64,000 nucleotides of DNA. Source: an uncultured Clostridia bacterium. Its GTDB lineage: Bacteria; Bacillota; Clostridia; Peptostreptococcales; Acidaminobacteraceae. Of this stretch, positions 16,530-25,164 are shown piece by piece. The stretch lies in the NCBI GenBank assembly GCA_927417275.1, contig CAKMJV010000010.1, positions 1-64,000 on the forward strand, written 5' to 3'. The translations under genes and the position numbers were made by a program. Each line of letters starts with the position of its first letter. Within the stretch, counting starts at the first letter, position 1. The notes beneath the pieces were generated by a model. The model was given only the letters and a program-made list of their open reading frames with translations, did not search any database and was not told where the DNA came from.

Positions 16530-18278
16530 TTACTTGATTGGCAACATGATTTCAAACGTAGTGCCTTTACCTGGTACGCTTTCTACATTTATCTTTCCTT
16601 TATAAAGTAGTACGATATGTTTGACGATGGACAGGCCCAGTCCCGTGCCACCATGAGTCCTACTCCTACCCTTATCTACGCGATAAAACCGCTCAAACAA
16701 ACGGTCCTTATGCACCTCAGAAAAGCCTACGCCAGTATCAGACACCCTGATTTTCAACCAGTCGTGTGCTTGAGTTACGGATAATGAGACAGAGCCCACT
16801 TCAGTATATTTGATGGCATTATCTAACAGATTGATTAACAGTTGCTTAATCCGATCTCTATTAACGGTTAACTGGTATTCGCCATCGATAATCACTTTTA
16901 AAGCCAACTGTTTCTGCTCCGCTTTTTGTTGCAGCATGGAAACGACTTCATCGATCACACTGTTGATTTCTATAAGGGTGCTTTCTGGTTCTTTGTCCAT
17001 ACTTTCAATTTCCGACAGAAGCAAAATATCATTAATCAGACGATATAATCGATCCGATTCGATATCGATAATGTCCAAAAATCGCGCTGCCGTTTCCGGT
17101 TTATGCATGGCACCATTTTTTAATGTGTCGACGAATCCCTTAATCGATGTTAATGGTGTTTTTAACTCATGCGAGACATTTGAGACGAAATCACTGCGCA
17201 TTTGTTCTAACTTTCTAATCTGCGTTACATCTTGAAGTACCACAATGCTTCCGATAATCGTGCCCGTGCCCGTAAGGATAGGATTCACGTAAATCCTTAG
17301 AATTTTTTCCAGATGTATATAGGATAGTTCTTTTATCTGCGAGACACCTTCAGACATGGAGCGTTCAATCATTTCAGCGATTTCATCATTTCTTACGATC
17401 TTATACATCGATTCACTTTGCGCCACATAATCTGGCGGTAAATCCAGTATTTCAAAGCAAAACTTATTGATTAAAATTATATTCTTATTATGATCCACAG
17501 CGATTATGCCGTTTATCATGCTGTTTAAAATGGCTTCTAACTCAATATTGCGTTGCTTGAGTTGTGTCATCGACGTATTAAGTTGAGCGCTCATCTGATT
17601 AAAGGCATCTGTAAGTGCACCAATTTGATCTTTTGATGTGGTATAAATTTTCTTTCCAAAGTCACCACTTGCGATTTTTAGCGCTGCAGCAGTTAAATCG
17701 TCAATTGGATCCATAATTTTCTTCGAGAAAAAAATGGAAGCTAGCAATGCAAAAATCGCTGTACCTATGGTGATCGCCAGTGATGCATTGAGAATTTTTT
17801 TGTTGATGTTTTCTATTTGGGTCATGGCTTTGGAAACTCTGATAATCATCGTTTCGTCTTGAAAACGAACAGGAACAGCAACGTAAAGATAATCCGATTT
17901 AACGGTATTGCTATATCGGATGGAAACCCCTTTATCATTTGACTTTAATGCATCAGAAACTTCTTGACGATTTAGATGATTATTCATATTCGCGGGGTCT
18001 TCATTTGTATCTGCTAAAACATTTCCCTTTTCATCTATAAGGGTAATACGTGTATGCATTTCTTTTTGAACGTTTTGAGCAAAAACTTCTGGGTCAAATG
18101 CCAAGTTGTTTTGGCGTTTTTCCAAATACAAGTCGCCAATTAAGATGGCCTCGCTAACAAAGCGTTCTTCCAACTGATAAGTCAACGTATCCACTAAACT
18201 ATTATTAATGACCCATGTAAAAATGAGCGTCATAATAACGATTAAAAAAACATAGGATAAGACGATTTTTTTTCGCAT
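16530..18278 (-). CDS. phoR: Phosphate regulon sensor histidine kinase PhoR
   Basis: A 582-residue membrane kinase. It has a first membrane helix at about 7-25, an extracytoplasmic domain of about 130 residues and a second helix near 165-185. HAMP (about 185-240), PAS (about 250-350), HisKA with phosphorylation site VSNVSHELKTPLTSIKGF, and HATPase with LLDNAIKYT, DTGVGF and GTGLGLSIVKH follow. All kinase boxes are intact. It lies 13 nt after phoP and upstream of pstSCAB-phoU, which identifies it as PhoR rather than another member of this large family. It would phosphorylate PhoP when phosphate is low, with PhoU and Pst as the sensing partners. Confidence 0.93.
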   Translation of the reverse strand: MRKKIVLSYVFLIVIMTLIFTWVINNSLVDTLTYQLEERFVSEAILIGDLYLEKRQNNLAFDPEVFAQNVQKEMHTRITLIDEKGNVLADTNEDPANMNNHLNRQEVSDALKSNDKGVSIRYSNTVKSDYLYVAVPVRFQDETMIIRVSKAMTQIENINKKILNASLAITIGTAIFALLASIFFSKKIMDPIDDLTAAALKIASGDFGKKIYTTSKDQIGALTDAFNQMSAQLNTSMTQLKQRNIELEAILNSMINGIIAVDHNKNIILINKFCFEILDLPPDYVAQSESMYKIVRNDEIAEMIERSMSEGVSQIKELSYIHLEKILRIYVNPILTGTGTIIGSIVVLQDVTQIRKLEQMRSDFVSNVSHELKTPLTSIKGFVDTLKNGAMHKPETAARFLDIIDIESDRLYRLINDILLLSEIESMDKEPESTLIEINSVIDEVVSMLQQKAEQKQLALKVIIDGEYQLTVNRDRIKQLLINLLDNAIKYTEVGSVSLSVTQAHDWLKIRVSDTGVGFSEVHKDRLFERFYRVDKGRSRTHGGTGLGLSIVKHIVLLYKGKINVESVPGKGTTFEIMLPIK

Positions 18279-18291
18279 AATCGCCTCCTAA

Positions 18292-18993
18292 TTAGGGCTT
18301 GTACTTATAGCCTATGCCGCGTACAGTTAAGATCTTCTCTGGATTTTTATCATCGGCTTCCACTTTTTTTCTAAGCTGTCTAATATGCACATCTACAGTT
18401 CGCGTCTCTCCGACATAATCATAACCCCAGATGGACTCAAGCAGTTCATCTCTGGTAAACACGCGATTCGGTGTGCGAATCAATTTTTCTAACAGTTCGA
18501 ACTCTTTAAGCGTAAGAAACAACTCTACACCTTCATTAAAGATCTGATGCGTTTCAGTATTTACCACGATGCCTTTTTGGTCCTGTAATGATTCTGACAA
18601 ATCGGGGGCGTTCTCTTTGAGCTGCGCTCTACGGATAACAGCCTTCACACGTGAAATAAGTTCACGCGTTCTAAATGGCTTTCCGATATAGTCATCTGCA
18701 CCCATTTCCAAACCTATAACAGCATCAATTTCTTCGTTTTTTGCAGTGAGCATAATAACAGGTAGTGCAGCATAAGCAGATGTTCGAATTTTTCTTAGCA
18801 CCTCGATGCCATCAATTCCTGGCAACATCAAGTCTAATAAAACCCCATCAAATTTATGTTGCGCTAGCAATTCAAGTGCTTTCTCACCCGTTTCAGCTTC
18901 TTCTACATCAAAACCATTACTCTCCAAGTTATACTTAAGGAGTTCTAAAATATGAATTTCATCATCAACGATCAATACTTTATGTTTCAACAT
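18292..18993 (-). CDS. phoP: Phosphate response regulator PhoP (OmpR family)
   Basis: A 233-residue regulator. The receiver domain (1-120) has acidic pocket VDDE, phosphoacceptor aspartate in GVLLDLMLPG at about 53, Thr in MLTAKNE and Lys in GKPF. The C-terminal winged helix (about 135-232) ends in RGIGYKYKP with recognition helix region VDVHIRQLRKKVE. Once phosphorylated by PhoR it binds PhoP boxes such as the one before pstS. The gene starts a two-gene operon divergent from the MATE gene. Its own promoter must lie within the 200-nt intergenic stretch. I did not see a clear PhoP box there. Confidence 0.93.
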   Translation of the reverse strand: MLKHKVLIVDDEIHILELLKYNLESNGFDVEEAETGEKALELLAQHKFDGVLLDLMLPGIDGIEVLRKIRTSAYAALPVIMLTAKNEEIDAVIGLEMGADDYIGKPFRTRELISRVKAVIRRAQLKENAPDLSESLQDQKGIVVNTETHQIFNEGVELFLTLKEFELLEKLIRTPNRVFTRDELLESIWGYDYVGETRTVDVHIRQLRKKVEADDKNPEKILTVRGIGYKYKP

Positions 18994-19126
18994 GATTCAC
19001 CTCAATGTTACGGCTCTCGCCTAAATTTGTAATTAATTTTAACAGAAGGCTATTCACATTTATTGTATCTTATAAAAGCACAAAATTACAGTGGGAATAT
19101 TTTTTTGTAATAATATAATTGTATAA

Positions 19127-19155
19127 TTGCCTTTTGGTGCGATTCGCCTCATAAT
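19127..19155 (+). promoter_or_regulatory. Promoter of the MATE transporter gene
   Basis: -35 TTGCCT at 19127-19132, 17-nt spacer, -10 CATAAT at 19150-19155. The ATG follows 38 nt later behind AGGAGG. Confidence 0.6.
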
Positions 19156-19193
19156 AAAATAGAATCATTTTCATAAGCAATCAGGAGGACAAC

Positions 19194-20552
19194 ATGATTT
19201 CACTCGGATATAAAAAAAATAAAGTCTTTTACAGCACGCTGTTAACCATAGCCGTCCCAATCGTTATTCAAAACTTAATTTCTTCATCACTTAATCTCGT
19301 GGATAATGTGATGATCGGACAATTGGGAGAGACGTTTATCGCCGCAACCGGACTTGCCAATCAAATCTTCTTTATTATGACGTTGATGCTATTTGGTGGA
19401 AACAGCGGTATAAGCATTTACATCGCTCAGTACTGGGGCAACAGACAATACGACAAAATCAAATCGGTATTATCCATCGGTCTGACTTTTGCACTGTTCG
19501 TTTCATCGGTGTTCTTCATTTTAGGCTTTGTATTTCCAACGCAAGTTTTAGGCGTTTTATCAAAAGATGCAGCTGTTATTCGTGAAGGTGCAAACTATAT
19601 GCGCATCGTAAGTTTAAGTTATGTCATTACAGCCATCAGTTTTGCATTTGGCTTTTCTGCAAGAGGTGTAGGTAAACCTAAACTGCCAATGGTTGCAAGT
19701 GTGGTCTCTCTGTTAATAAATACTTTACTTAATTATATACTTATTTTTGGACACTTTGGTTTTAAAGCCTATGGCATCGAAGGCGCTGCCATCGCCACAT
19801 TAATCGCACGTGTGGTAGAACTCATCATCGTAATCTATGGCGTATACCGCTTTATTCCCGTTTTATCCGTTAAGGCTTCTGATTTTCTCGGTATAAAAAA
19901 AGAAACCATCAAATCTGTGGGAAAAACGGCGTTACCCGTTATTTTCAACGAATTTTTTTGGTCTCTTGGCATGACGGCTTACGCACTTGTTTATGCGCGT
20001 ATTGGAACGGATGCTGTAGCCGCTGTTATGATTTCAAATACTGTGAACAACCTCTTTATGGTCGTGGGATTTGGACTTGGTAACGCGTCTGCCGTAATGC
20101 TAGGAAATGCCCTAGGTGCTGGCGAAATAAAGCGAGCCATCGAGTACAACAAGAAATTTTTAGCTTTAAGTGTTCTTCTAGGCATCGTAATCGGTGCACT
20201 TATTACCTTAACGGCACCTTTTATCGTTACGAAACTATATAAGTTAACGCCTGAATCTTATAAAATTACTCAGATGACACTGCAAATTCTATCGGTCTTT
20301 ATCGCCTTTAAGTTCTATAATACCATCATCATAATAGGCACGCTCAGAAGTGGTGGTGACACTTTATTCTCTATGATTCTTGAAATAAGTTGCGTTTGGT
20401 TAATCGGTGTCCCTTTAGCGCTCATCGGTGCCTTCGTTTTAAAGTTACCGGTTTTCTGGGTCGTAGCCATGGTAAATATAGAAGAAGTATGCAAAGTGCT
20501 CTTGGGTCTTCCTAGGATTCTATCTAACAAGTGGGCTAAAAAAATCGTTTAA
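19194..20552 (+). CDS. MATE family efflux transporter
   Basis: A 452-residue protein with twelve predicted membrane helices in two similar halves. Features include SSSLNLVDNVMIGQLG at about 30-45 and AISFAFGFSARGVGKPKLPM at about 143-162, typical of the MATE multidrug/Na+ antiporter group (NorM/DinF type). It would export organic cations or drugs using an ion gradient. AGGAGG precedes the ATG. It is a single gene and converges with the thioesterase gene, overlapping it by 4 nt at the stop codons. The substrate cannot be told from sequence. Confidence 0.93.
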   Translation: MISLGYKKNKVFYSTLLTIAVPIVIQNLISSSLNLVDNVMIGQLGETFIAATGLANQIFFIMTLMLFGGNSGISIYIAQYWGNRQYDKIKSVLSIGLTFALFVSSVFFILGFVFPTQVLGVLSKDAAVIREGANYMRIVSLSYVITAISFAFGFSARGVGKPKLPMVASVVSLLINTLLNYILIFGHFGFKAYGIEGAAIATLIARVVELIIVIYGVYRFIPVLSVKASDFLGIKKETIKSVGKTALPVIFNEFFWSLGMTAYALVYARIGTDAVAAVMISNTVNNLFMVVGFGLGNASAVMLGNALGAGEIKRAIEYNKKFLALSVLLGIVIGALITLTAPFIVTKLYKLTPESYKITQMTLQILSVFIAFKFYNTIIIIGTLRSGGDTLFSMILEISCVWLIGVPLALIGAFVLKLPVFWVVAMVNIEEVCKVLLGLPRILSNKWAKKIV

Positions 20553-21292
20553 TGATGATCCCATTCAAATGAGAGTTGCACGCAAAGTTCTTCTGCCTCA
20601 TTATAGAGTTGATGATTTGAGACCGTTACTTTTTCGGTCTCTTTTATTTGGCTGTGTATGGTCATGTTTTCACCGATTAGCACTTCTTTCTTATAACTCA
20701 CTTTTAATCCTTTGAAAAGATGCTTATTATGAAAGGCTTCACCTAATGCGTCTATAACCCAACGGATATAAGCAACATTATTTACATGATTATTAATGTC
20801 TATGTCGGAATAAACGCTTTTTGTATGATAGATTTCACTCTGGTCTGATTCAAGGGATTCCAGCTGAATTTTTTCTGGTTTTTCAGCATGTTCTTCTACT
20901 TGAAAGAGTTCATTTAACAATTTGGGAATGTTGGATTGTCTACGTGTGACTTTATTAATATATGCCCATTTACTAATGGCTGTGCCAAGTAATTCTCCCG
21001 TAGGACTTTTTATCAAATAATTTCTATAGGCGATGAATTTTCTGAAATAGGTTGGTTCCGTGGTAAGCATTAAAGGTTCAACACTGTTTGGCAATGTACC
21101 CATCTCCACTTGCCATTCCACGATTACCCAAACACCTTCTGATAATGCATCCGCTAAATGCGCCGTTGCGGTTTCAAAATGCAAAGTTGATATATCTTGT
21201 AAAGTATTCATAAGGCTAACTGGCTTTAATCGATAGTTTTTATCAAAATCATAGTAGTTCATCGCATATGTTTTAGTAAAAGTAACGCCCAT
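20549..21292 (-). CDS. Acyl-ACP thioesterase
   Basis: A 247-residue double hot-dog protein. The second half has DIDINNHVNNVAYIRWVID near residue 165, containing the Asp/Asn-x-His catalytic set of the FatA/FatB-type bacterial acyl-ACP thioesterases (PF01643). The N-terminal half has the matching substrate loop LQDISTLHFE. The enzyme releases free fatty acids from acyl carrier protein in the cytoplasm. The ATG at 21292 follows AAGGAG with 6-nt spacing. The ATG five codons upstream would put that site inside the frame. It is a single gene, convergent with the MATE gene. Confidence 0.87.
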   Translation of the reverse strand: MGVTFTKTYAMNYYDFDKNYRLKPVSLMNTLQDISTLHFETATAHLADALSEGVWVIVEWQVEMGTLPNSVEPLMLTTEPTYFRKFIAYRNYLIKSPTGELLGTAISKWAYINKVTRRQSNIPKLLNELFQVEEHAEKPEKIQLESLESDQSEIYHTKSVYSDIDINNHVNNVAYIRWVIDALGEAFHNKHLFKGLKVSYKKEVLIGENMTIHSQIKETEKVTVSNHQLYNEAEELCVQLSFEWDHH

Positions 21293-21413
21293 TTGAGACT
21301 CCTTCATCGTTTGATTGTAGTATTTTTACAAATAGTTTATCGTTTTATGCTTCTTTTATCAATCAAAACTATTATAACATCCCAATATAGGGAAATAAAA
21401 TGTGTTTCTCCGC

Positions 21414-21442
21414 TTGATTTCTATAGGCAGATATGGTATTAT
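21414..21442 (+). promoter_or_regulatory. Promoter of the uracil permease leader
   Basis: -35 TTGATT at 21414-21419, 17-nt spacer, -10 TATTAT at 21437-21442. The start point near 21449 gives a leader of about 95 nt that contains the PyrR site. Confidence 0.7.
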
Positions 21443-21472
21443 CACTAAGAATTAAAAATTGCTTTTTAATTT

Positions 21473-21535
21473 GGTCCTGTGAGGCTAAGAAGAGAAGATG
21501 ACGATCTTCTCCCAAGACAACATTTGATAGGGAGG
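21473..21535 (+). promoter_or_regulatory. PyrR-binding leader of uraA with competing hairpins
   Basis: GGTCCTGTGAGGCT at 21473-21486 matches the PyrR-binding loop consensus (AGUCC-N-G-N-GAGGCU type), with CC/GG pairs around a TGTGA loop. Next comes an 8-bp hairpin, GAGAAGAT with ATCTTCTC, at 21492-21511. CTCCC at 21509-21513 can instead pair with GGGAG at 21530-21534, which is the ribosome site itself and runs into seven T. The two foldings share bases and exclude each other. PyrR bound to UMP would favour the closed form. Confidence 0.75.
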
Positions 21536-21542
21536 TTTTTTT

Positions 21543-22787
21543 ATGTCAACAAATAGTTATGCAGCTACTGCTCCAACACTTAAAGATGCTAAAAATTACA
21601 TCTTAGGTCTTCAACATCTTATTGCGATGTTCGGTGCCACTGTTCTGGTTCCAATTCTTACTGGCTTTAATCCATCTGTTGCATTATTCACTGCAGGTTT
21701 CGGTACACTCATATTTCATCTTTGTACAGATTTTAAAGTACCTGTATTCTTAGGCTCTTCATTTGCATTTATTCCTTTAATTATTCAAGTTAGAGAATTA
21801 TATTCTGGCGATTTAGCGTACGCTCAGGGCGGTATCGTTATTGCGGGATTTATTTATGTGCTTTTATCATTCTTCGTCAAAGCCGTTGGCGTAGACAAAA
21901 TTAAAAAAGTATTGCCACCACATGTCGTTGGCCCTATGATCATCGTAATCGGTTTAAACTTAGTCCCTGTTGCTCTCGATATGTCAGGTGCTAATTACAC
22001 ACTCGCTTTCGTTACGCTTGGCACCGCATTGGTTATCAATTTCTTTGGCAAGGGTTTTATTAAACAACTTTCAATTCTAATTGGTGTTACAATAGGCTAT
22101 GTACTTGCTTATGCACTTGGCGTTCTCGATGTGTCAGGTATTCAAAGTGCAGCACTTTTCAATATGCCAGCATTTACTTTCCCAAAATTTTCGCTTGAAG
22201 CCATCTTAATCATAGCACCTGTTGTTTTAGCTGTTTTCATGGAACACGTTGGCGATATAACCACAAACGGTGCTGTGGTCGGTAAAAACTTTATCGAAGA
22301 ACCCGGTTTAAACAGAACACTGTTAGGCGATGGTTTAGCGACACTCTTCGCTGGTCTCTTAGGCGGCCCTGCAAACACCACTTATGGTGAAAATACAGGC
22401 GTACTTGCCATCACGAAAAACTATAATCCTGCGATTTTGAGAATCGCTGCTGTCTTTGCAATCGTACTTAGCTTGGTGGGCAAACTCGGTGCAGTACTTT
22501 CTTCAATACCTGTTGCTATAATGGGCGGCATTAGTTTAATGTTGTTTTCTATGATTGCATTTATCGGTGTTAAGAATATTAAAGACAATAACGTTAAGTT
22601 TAACGTAAAAAACATCATCATTATGGCCACCATATTAATCGTAGGCCTAGCGCCTTCTTATGTACCAAGTTTATCACTTTCCATAATGGTACCTGGTACA
22701 AGTGTCCCACTTGCTGGACTAAGTTTAGCTGCATTACTGGGTGTTATTCTAAATGCTGTTCTTAGTGTCGTTATGAAGGAAGCTTAA
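21543..22787 (+). CDS. uraA: Uracil permease (UraA/PyrP)
   Basis: A 414-residue nucleobase-cation symporter-2 family protein with about 14 membrane segments. Typical elements are LGLQHLIAMFGATVLVPILTG at the N-terminus (here split over residues 20-40), the substrate glutamate in MEHVGDITTNGAVV near 235, and GGPANTTYGENTGVLAIT near 275. It imports uracil with protons. GGGAGG stands 7 nt before the ATG. The PyrR-type leader ties expression to the pyrimidine pool, supporting uracil over xanthine as substrate. A terminator follows within 15 nt. Confidence 0.94.
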   Translation: MSTNSYAATAPTLKDAKNYILGLQHLIAMFGATVLVPILTGFNPSVALFTAGFGTLIFHLCTDFKVPVFLGSSFAFIPLIIQVRELYSGDLAYAQGGIVIAGFIYVLLSFFVKAVGVDKIKKVLPPHVVGPMIIVIGLNLVPVALDMSGANYTLAFVTLGTALVINFFGKGFIKQLSILIGVTIGYVLAYALGVLDVSGIQSAALFNMPAFTFPKFSLEAILIIAPVVLAVFMEHVGDITTNGAVVGKNFIEEPGLNRTLLGDGLATLFAGLLGGPANTTYGENTGVLAITKNYNPAILRIAAVFAIVLSLVGKLGAVLSSIPVAIMGGISLMLFSMIAFIGVKNIKDNNVKFNVKNIIIMATILIVGLAPSYVPSLSLSIMVPGTSVPLAGLSLAALLGVILNAVLSVVMKEA

Positions 22788-22800
22788 ATAATCGTTTTGA

Positions 22801-22834
22801 AGAGAGCGACTCTATGAGGACGCTCTCTTTTTTA
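22801..22834 (+). terminator. Terminator after uraA
   Basis: AGAGAGCG pairs with CGCTCTCT over a 12-nt loop, followed by six T. The stop codon of the convergent MocR-type gene lies inside it. Confidence 0.88.
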
Positions 22835-24221
22835 TGGCATGAAGCGTTGCAAGTGTCTTAATCTGATCGACCACTTCTTCAATTTGATGATCTGGGATAC
22901 CGCTGTATGAAAACACGATGATGTTTTTTTGGTCGAAATCGTTGATGCCTTCAAGCACGATGCCCAATTGCTTGGTGGCATTCATCATTTCTATGATATT
23001 CACTTGATTCTTAAAACGCAGCATCACATGAACGCCAGACCCCATACCGATTAGCTCAAATAATGGCGATGGATTATTTTGAAAGGCGTCAATAAGCAAC
23101 TGATTTTTACGTCCATATATTTTTTTTATGCGACGTATGTGTCTTTCAAATGCCCCCTCTTTCATAAAGTTTGCCAGCGCAAGTTGCTCGATTTTTGAAA
23201 CCGATTGAGAATATCTAGTCTTCATCGCCTCAAAAATAGGCATCAACGAATGTGGCAAAATCATAAAACTTATTCTTAAAGCAGGTATTAATAATTTAGA
23301 AAACGAACCCACATAGATAACATTTCCCCCGTCACTTAACCCTTGAAGTGCAGGAACGGGGTAACCCTCGTATCTCAGTACACTGTCATAATCATCTTCT
23401 ATGATATACCCGTCTTTTGATTTTGCCCAATCGATGAGTTGAAGGCGTTTTTTAACAGGCATTATGCTCCCGGTAGGATACTGATGTGATGGCGATACAT
23501 AAACGATTTTAGCGCTTGACGCCATCAGGCGATCCACATTAATGCCGTCTAATTCCAAAGGAATTTTCTCCGTTTCGAATCCATAATCTTCAAAAATGTA
23601 CATGCCTTTGGTAAAACCAGGATATTCAAATGCAATTTGATGTTCTGTTTTTCTAAAAATCGTAGCAATTAGACCAAACAAATATTGAATCCCTGCGCCT
23701 ATAACAACCTGCTCTGGCGAACAAATCCCCCCTCTTGATTGATGTACGAACTCTGCGATTTCATATCTAAGTGTATACTCACCTTGAACATCTCCATAGT
23801 TCAATAAGTCCTTATACTGATACTCTAAAACTTTGTTAACAGCCTTTTTCCAAATTTGAAAATTAAATGCATCTGCATCTGAACCATCGGTATGATACTG
23901 TTTTATAAGCGGTGCAGTCGATTTTTGTCGTGTGGGCAAATTTAATTGTGCCTTAAAGTGGCCAAATTCATTGGCTTCAAAACGCGTTACATAGTACCCA
24001 CTTTTCTCTTTGCTCTCGATGTAACCTTCAACGAGCAATTGACTATATGCATTCTCTACAGTGACTTTCCCTATGGCCAACATCTTTGCCATGTTCCTTA
24101 CAGAAGGCAATTTTTCTCCATTAAGGAGTTTACCACTTACGATTTCTCTTTTAATGGCATCGTAGAGCTGAATATATTTAGGCGAATCACTGTTTTCAAA
24201 ATCTATAACTATACCGATCAT
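22812..24221 (-). CDS. MocR-type regulator (GntR winged helix fused to class I aminotransferase)
   Basis: A 469-residue fusion. Residues about 10-80 are a GntR winged helix (KYIQLYDAIKREIVSGKLLNGEKLPSVR, shown here only as its family pattern, then AYSQLLVEGYIESKEKSGYYV). From about 110 an aminotransferase-fold effector domain follows, with PLP lysine in VGSFSKLLIPALRISF near 315. MocR/PdxR proteins use bound PLP to sense vitamin B6 or an amino compound and control a neighbour. The neighbour is a divergent ECF S component 112 nt away, suggesting that this gene regulates vitamin uptake. The exact ligand is inferred. The gene converges with uraA. Confidence 0.88.
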   Translation of the reverse strand: MIGIVIDFENSDSPKYIQLYDAIKREIVSGKLLNGEKLPSVRNMAKMLAIGKVTVENAYSQLLVEGYIESKEKSGYYVTRFEANEFGHFKAQLNLPTRQKSTAPLIKQYHTDGSDADAFNFQIWKKAVNKVLEYQYKDLLNYGDVQGEYTLRYEIAEFVHQSRGGICSPEQVVIGAGIQYLFGLIATIFRKTEHQIAFEYPGFTKGMYIFEDYGFETEKIPLELDGINVDRLMASSAKIVYVSPSHQYPTGSIMPVKKRLQLIDWAKSKDGYIIEDDYDSVLRYEGYPVPALQGLSDGGNVIYVGSFSKLLIPALRISFMILPHSLMPIFEAMKTRYSQSVSKIEQLALANFMKEGAFERHIRRIKKIYGRKNQLLIDAFQNNPSPLFELIGMGSGVHVMLRFKNQVNIIEMMNATKQLGIVLEGINDFDQKNIIVFSYSGIPDHQIEEVVDQIKTLATLHAIKKRASS

Positions 24222-24263
24222 TTGATGCTCCTTTCAATCTGACCTCTATAAAATTTCGTTTTC

Positions 24264-24283
24264 TGACACTTTAAACAATGTCA
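24264..24283. promoter_or_regulatory. Inverted repeat between mocR and the ECF gene (candidate operator)
   Basis: TGACA-N10-TGTCA lies in the middle of the 112-nt divergent intergenic region. The right arm, read on the minus strand, is part of a TTGACA sequence that could be a -35 box. It is short and could be chance. Confidence 0.35.
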
Positions 24284-24333
24284 ATTATACGTTAAGATTT
24301 ACTTACAATCAAGCGAATTCTTTAGGGGGACAT

Positions 24334-25086
24334 ATGAAAAACAATCTTAAACTATTGATTTACACGGCACTTATGACTGCTTTTGTCTTTATTACCACTT
24401 CTATTATCAAAATTCCCATTCCTTTCACGAATGGATACATTCATGCAGGCGATATGTGCATTTTTATAGCGGGTATCCTATTAGGTCCATTTTATGGAGG
24501 GTTTGCAGCAGGCGTCGGATCTGGACTTGCGGATTTCTTAGGTGGCTATGCACACTGGGTAATACCAACACTCATTATAAAAACACTTATGGGCATGATT
24601 ATCGGCTATTTTGCTCGTCCAAACACGAACACCAAACCACTGGTGGTTGGCGTTATGTTGGTCTGGATTGCTTCATTGTTAGGATTCTTTTATACACTGG
24701 TTAATACCAACATAGAAAACCTCACAACCCATATAGAAGAAGCTACGACAATCGCACTTGCACTAGAAGTGGTTGCGTCTCTTAAAACACAATTACTTGT
24801 CGTTTCAATCGGCGTCCCTGCTTTGGTTTTTATTCTTTGGTTTTTCAAAAACCACATAAAAGTATCTTATAATCAACTGATTGGTATGATCGTTTCTGGT
24901 ATTTGGATGGTCCTTGGTTATTACGTTGCTGCAGGCATTATGTATGGCAGTTTTATCGCACCGATTTTTAGCATCCCTTGGAACATCGTTCAATTTGGGA
25001 TAGGTGGCATACTTGCATATATGGTTATAGCCGCACTAGATAAAGCCAATATCAACTCTAAGTCCTTGCTTAAAAACAACAAATAA
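24334..25086 (+). CDS. ECF transporter S component (vitamin type, possibly pyridoxine)
   Basis: A 250-residue membrane protein with six predicted helices. The N-terminal half has FTNGYIHAGDMCIFIAGILL and then GSGLADFLGGYAHW, the S-component layout for vitamin uptake by an ECF transporter. The energising module is not nearby. A divergent MocR regulator suggests vitamin B6 or a related compound, in the way PdxR-like proteins sit beside pyridoxine transporters. That link is inference. The ribosome site is GGGGG 5 nt before the ATG. A strong terminator follows directly, so it is a single-gene unit. Confidence 0.8.
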   Translation: MKNNLKLLIYTALMTAFVFITTSIIKIPIPFTNGYIHAGDMCIFIAGILLGPFYGGFAAGVGSGLADFLGGYAHWVIPTLIIKTLMGMIIGYFARPNTNTKPLVVGVMLVWIASLLGFFYTLVNTNIENLTTHIEEATTIALALEVVASLKTQLLVVSIGVPALVFILWFFKNHIKVSYNQLIGMIVSGIWMVLGYYVAAGIMYGSFIAPIFSIPWNIVQFGIGGILAYMVIAALDKANINSKSLLKNNK

Positions 25087-25090
25087 AAGC

Positions 25091-25128
25091 ATCACGTGCA
25101 CATTAGGTTGTGTCACGTGATTTTTTTT
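25091..25128 (+). terminator. Terminator after the ECF gene
   Basis: ATCACGTG with CACGTGAT (8 bp), extended by CACA/TGTG with a one-base bulge, then eight T. It lies 4 nt after the stop codon. Confidence 0.9.
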
Positions 25129-25164
25129 GATATATTTAACTCAGGAATAAAAAAGGAGTTTACA

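Noticed and set aside
22812-22834. Truncated 3' end of the MocR-type gene because its stop lies in the uraA terminator
   Set aside because: The aminotransferase domain is of normal length, and convergent genes often share such sequence.
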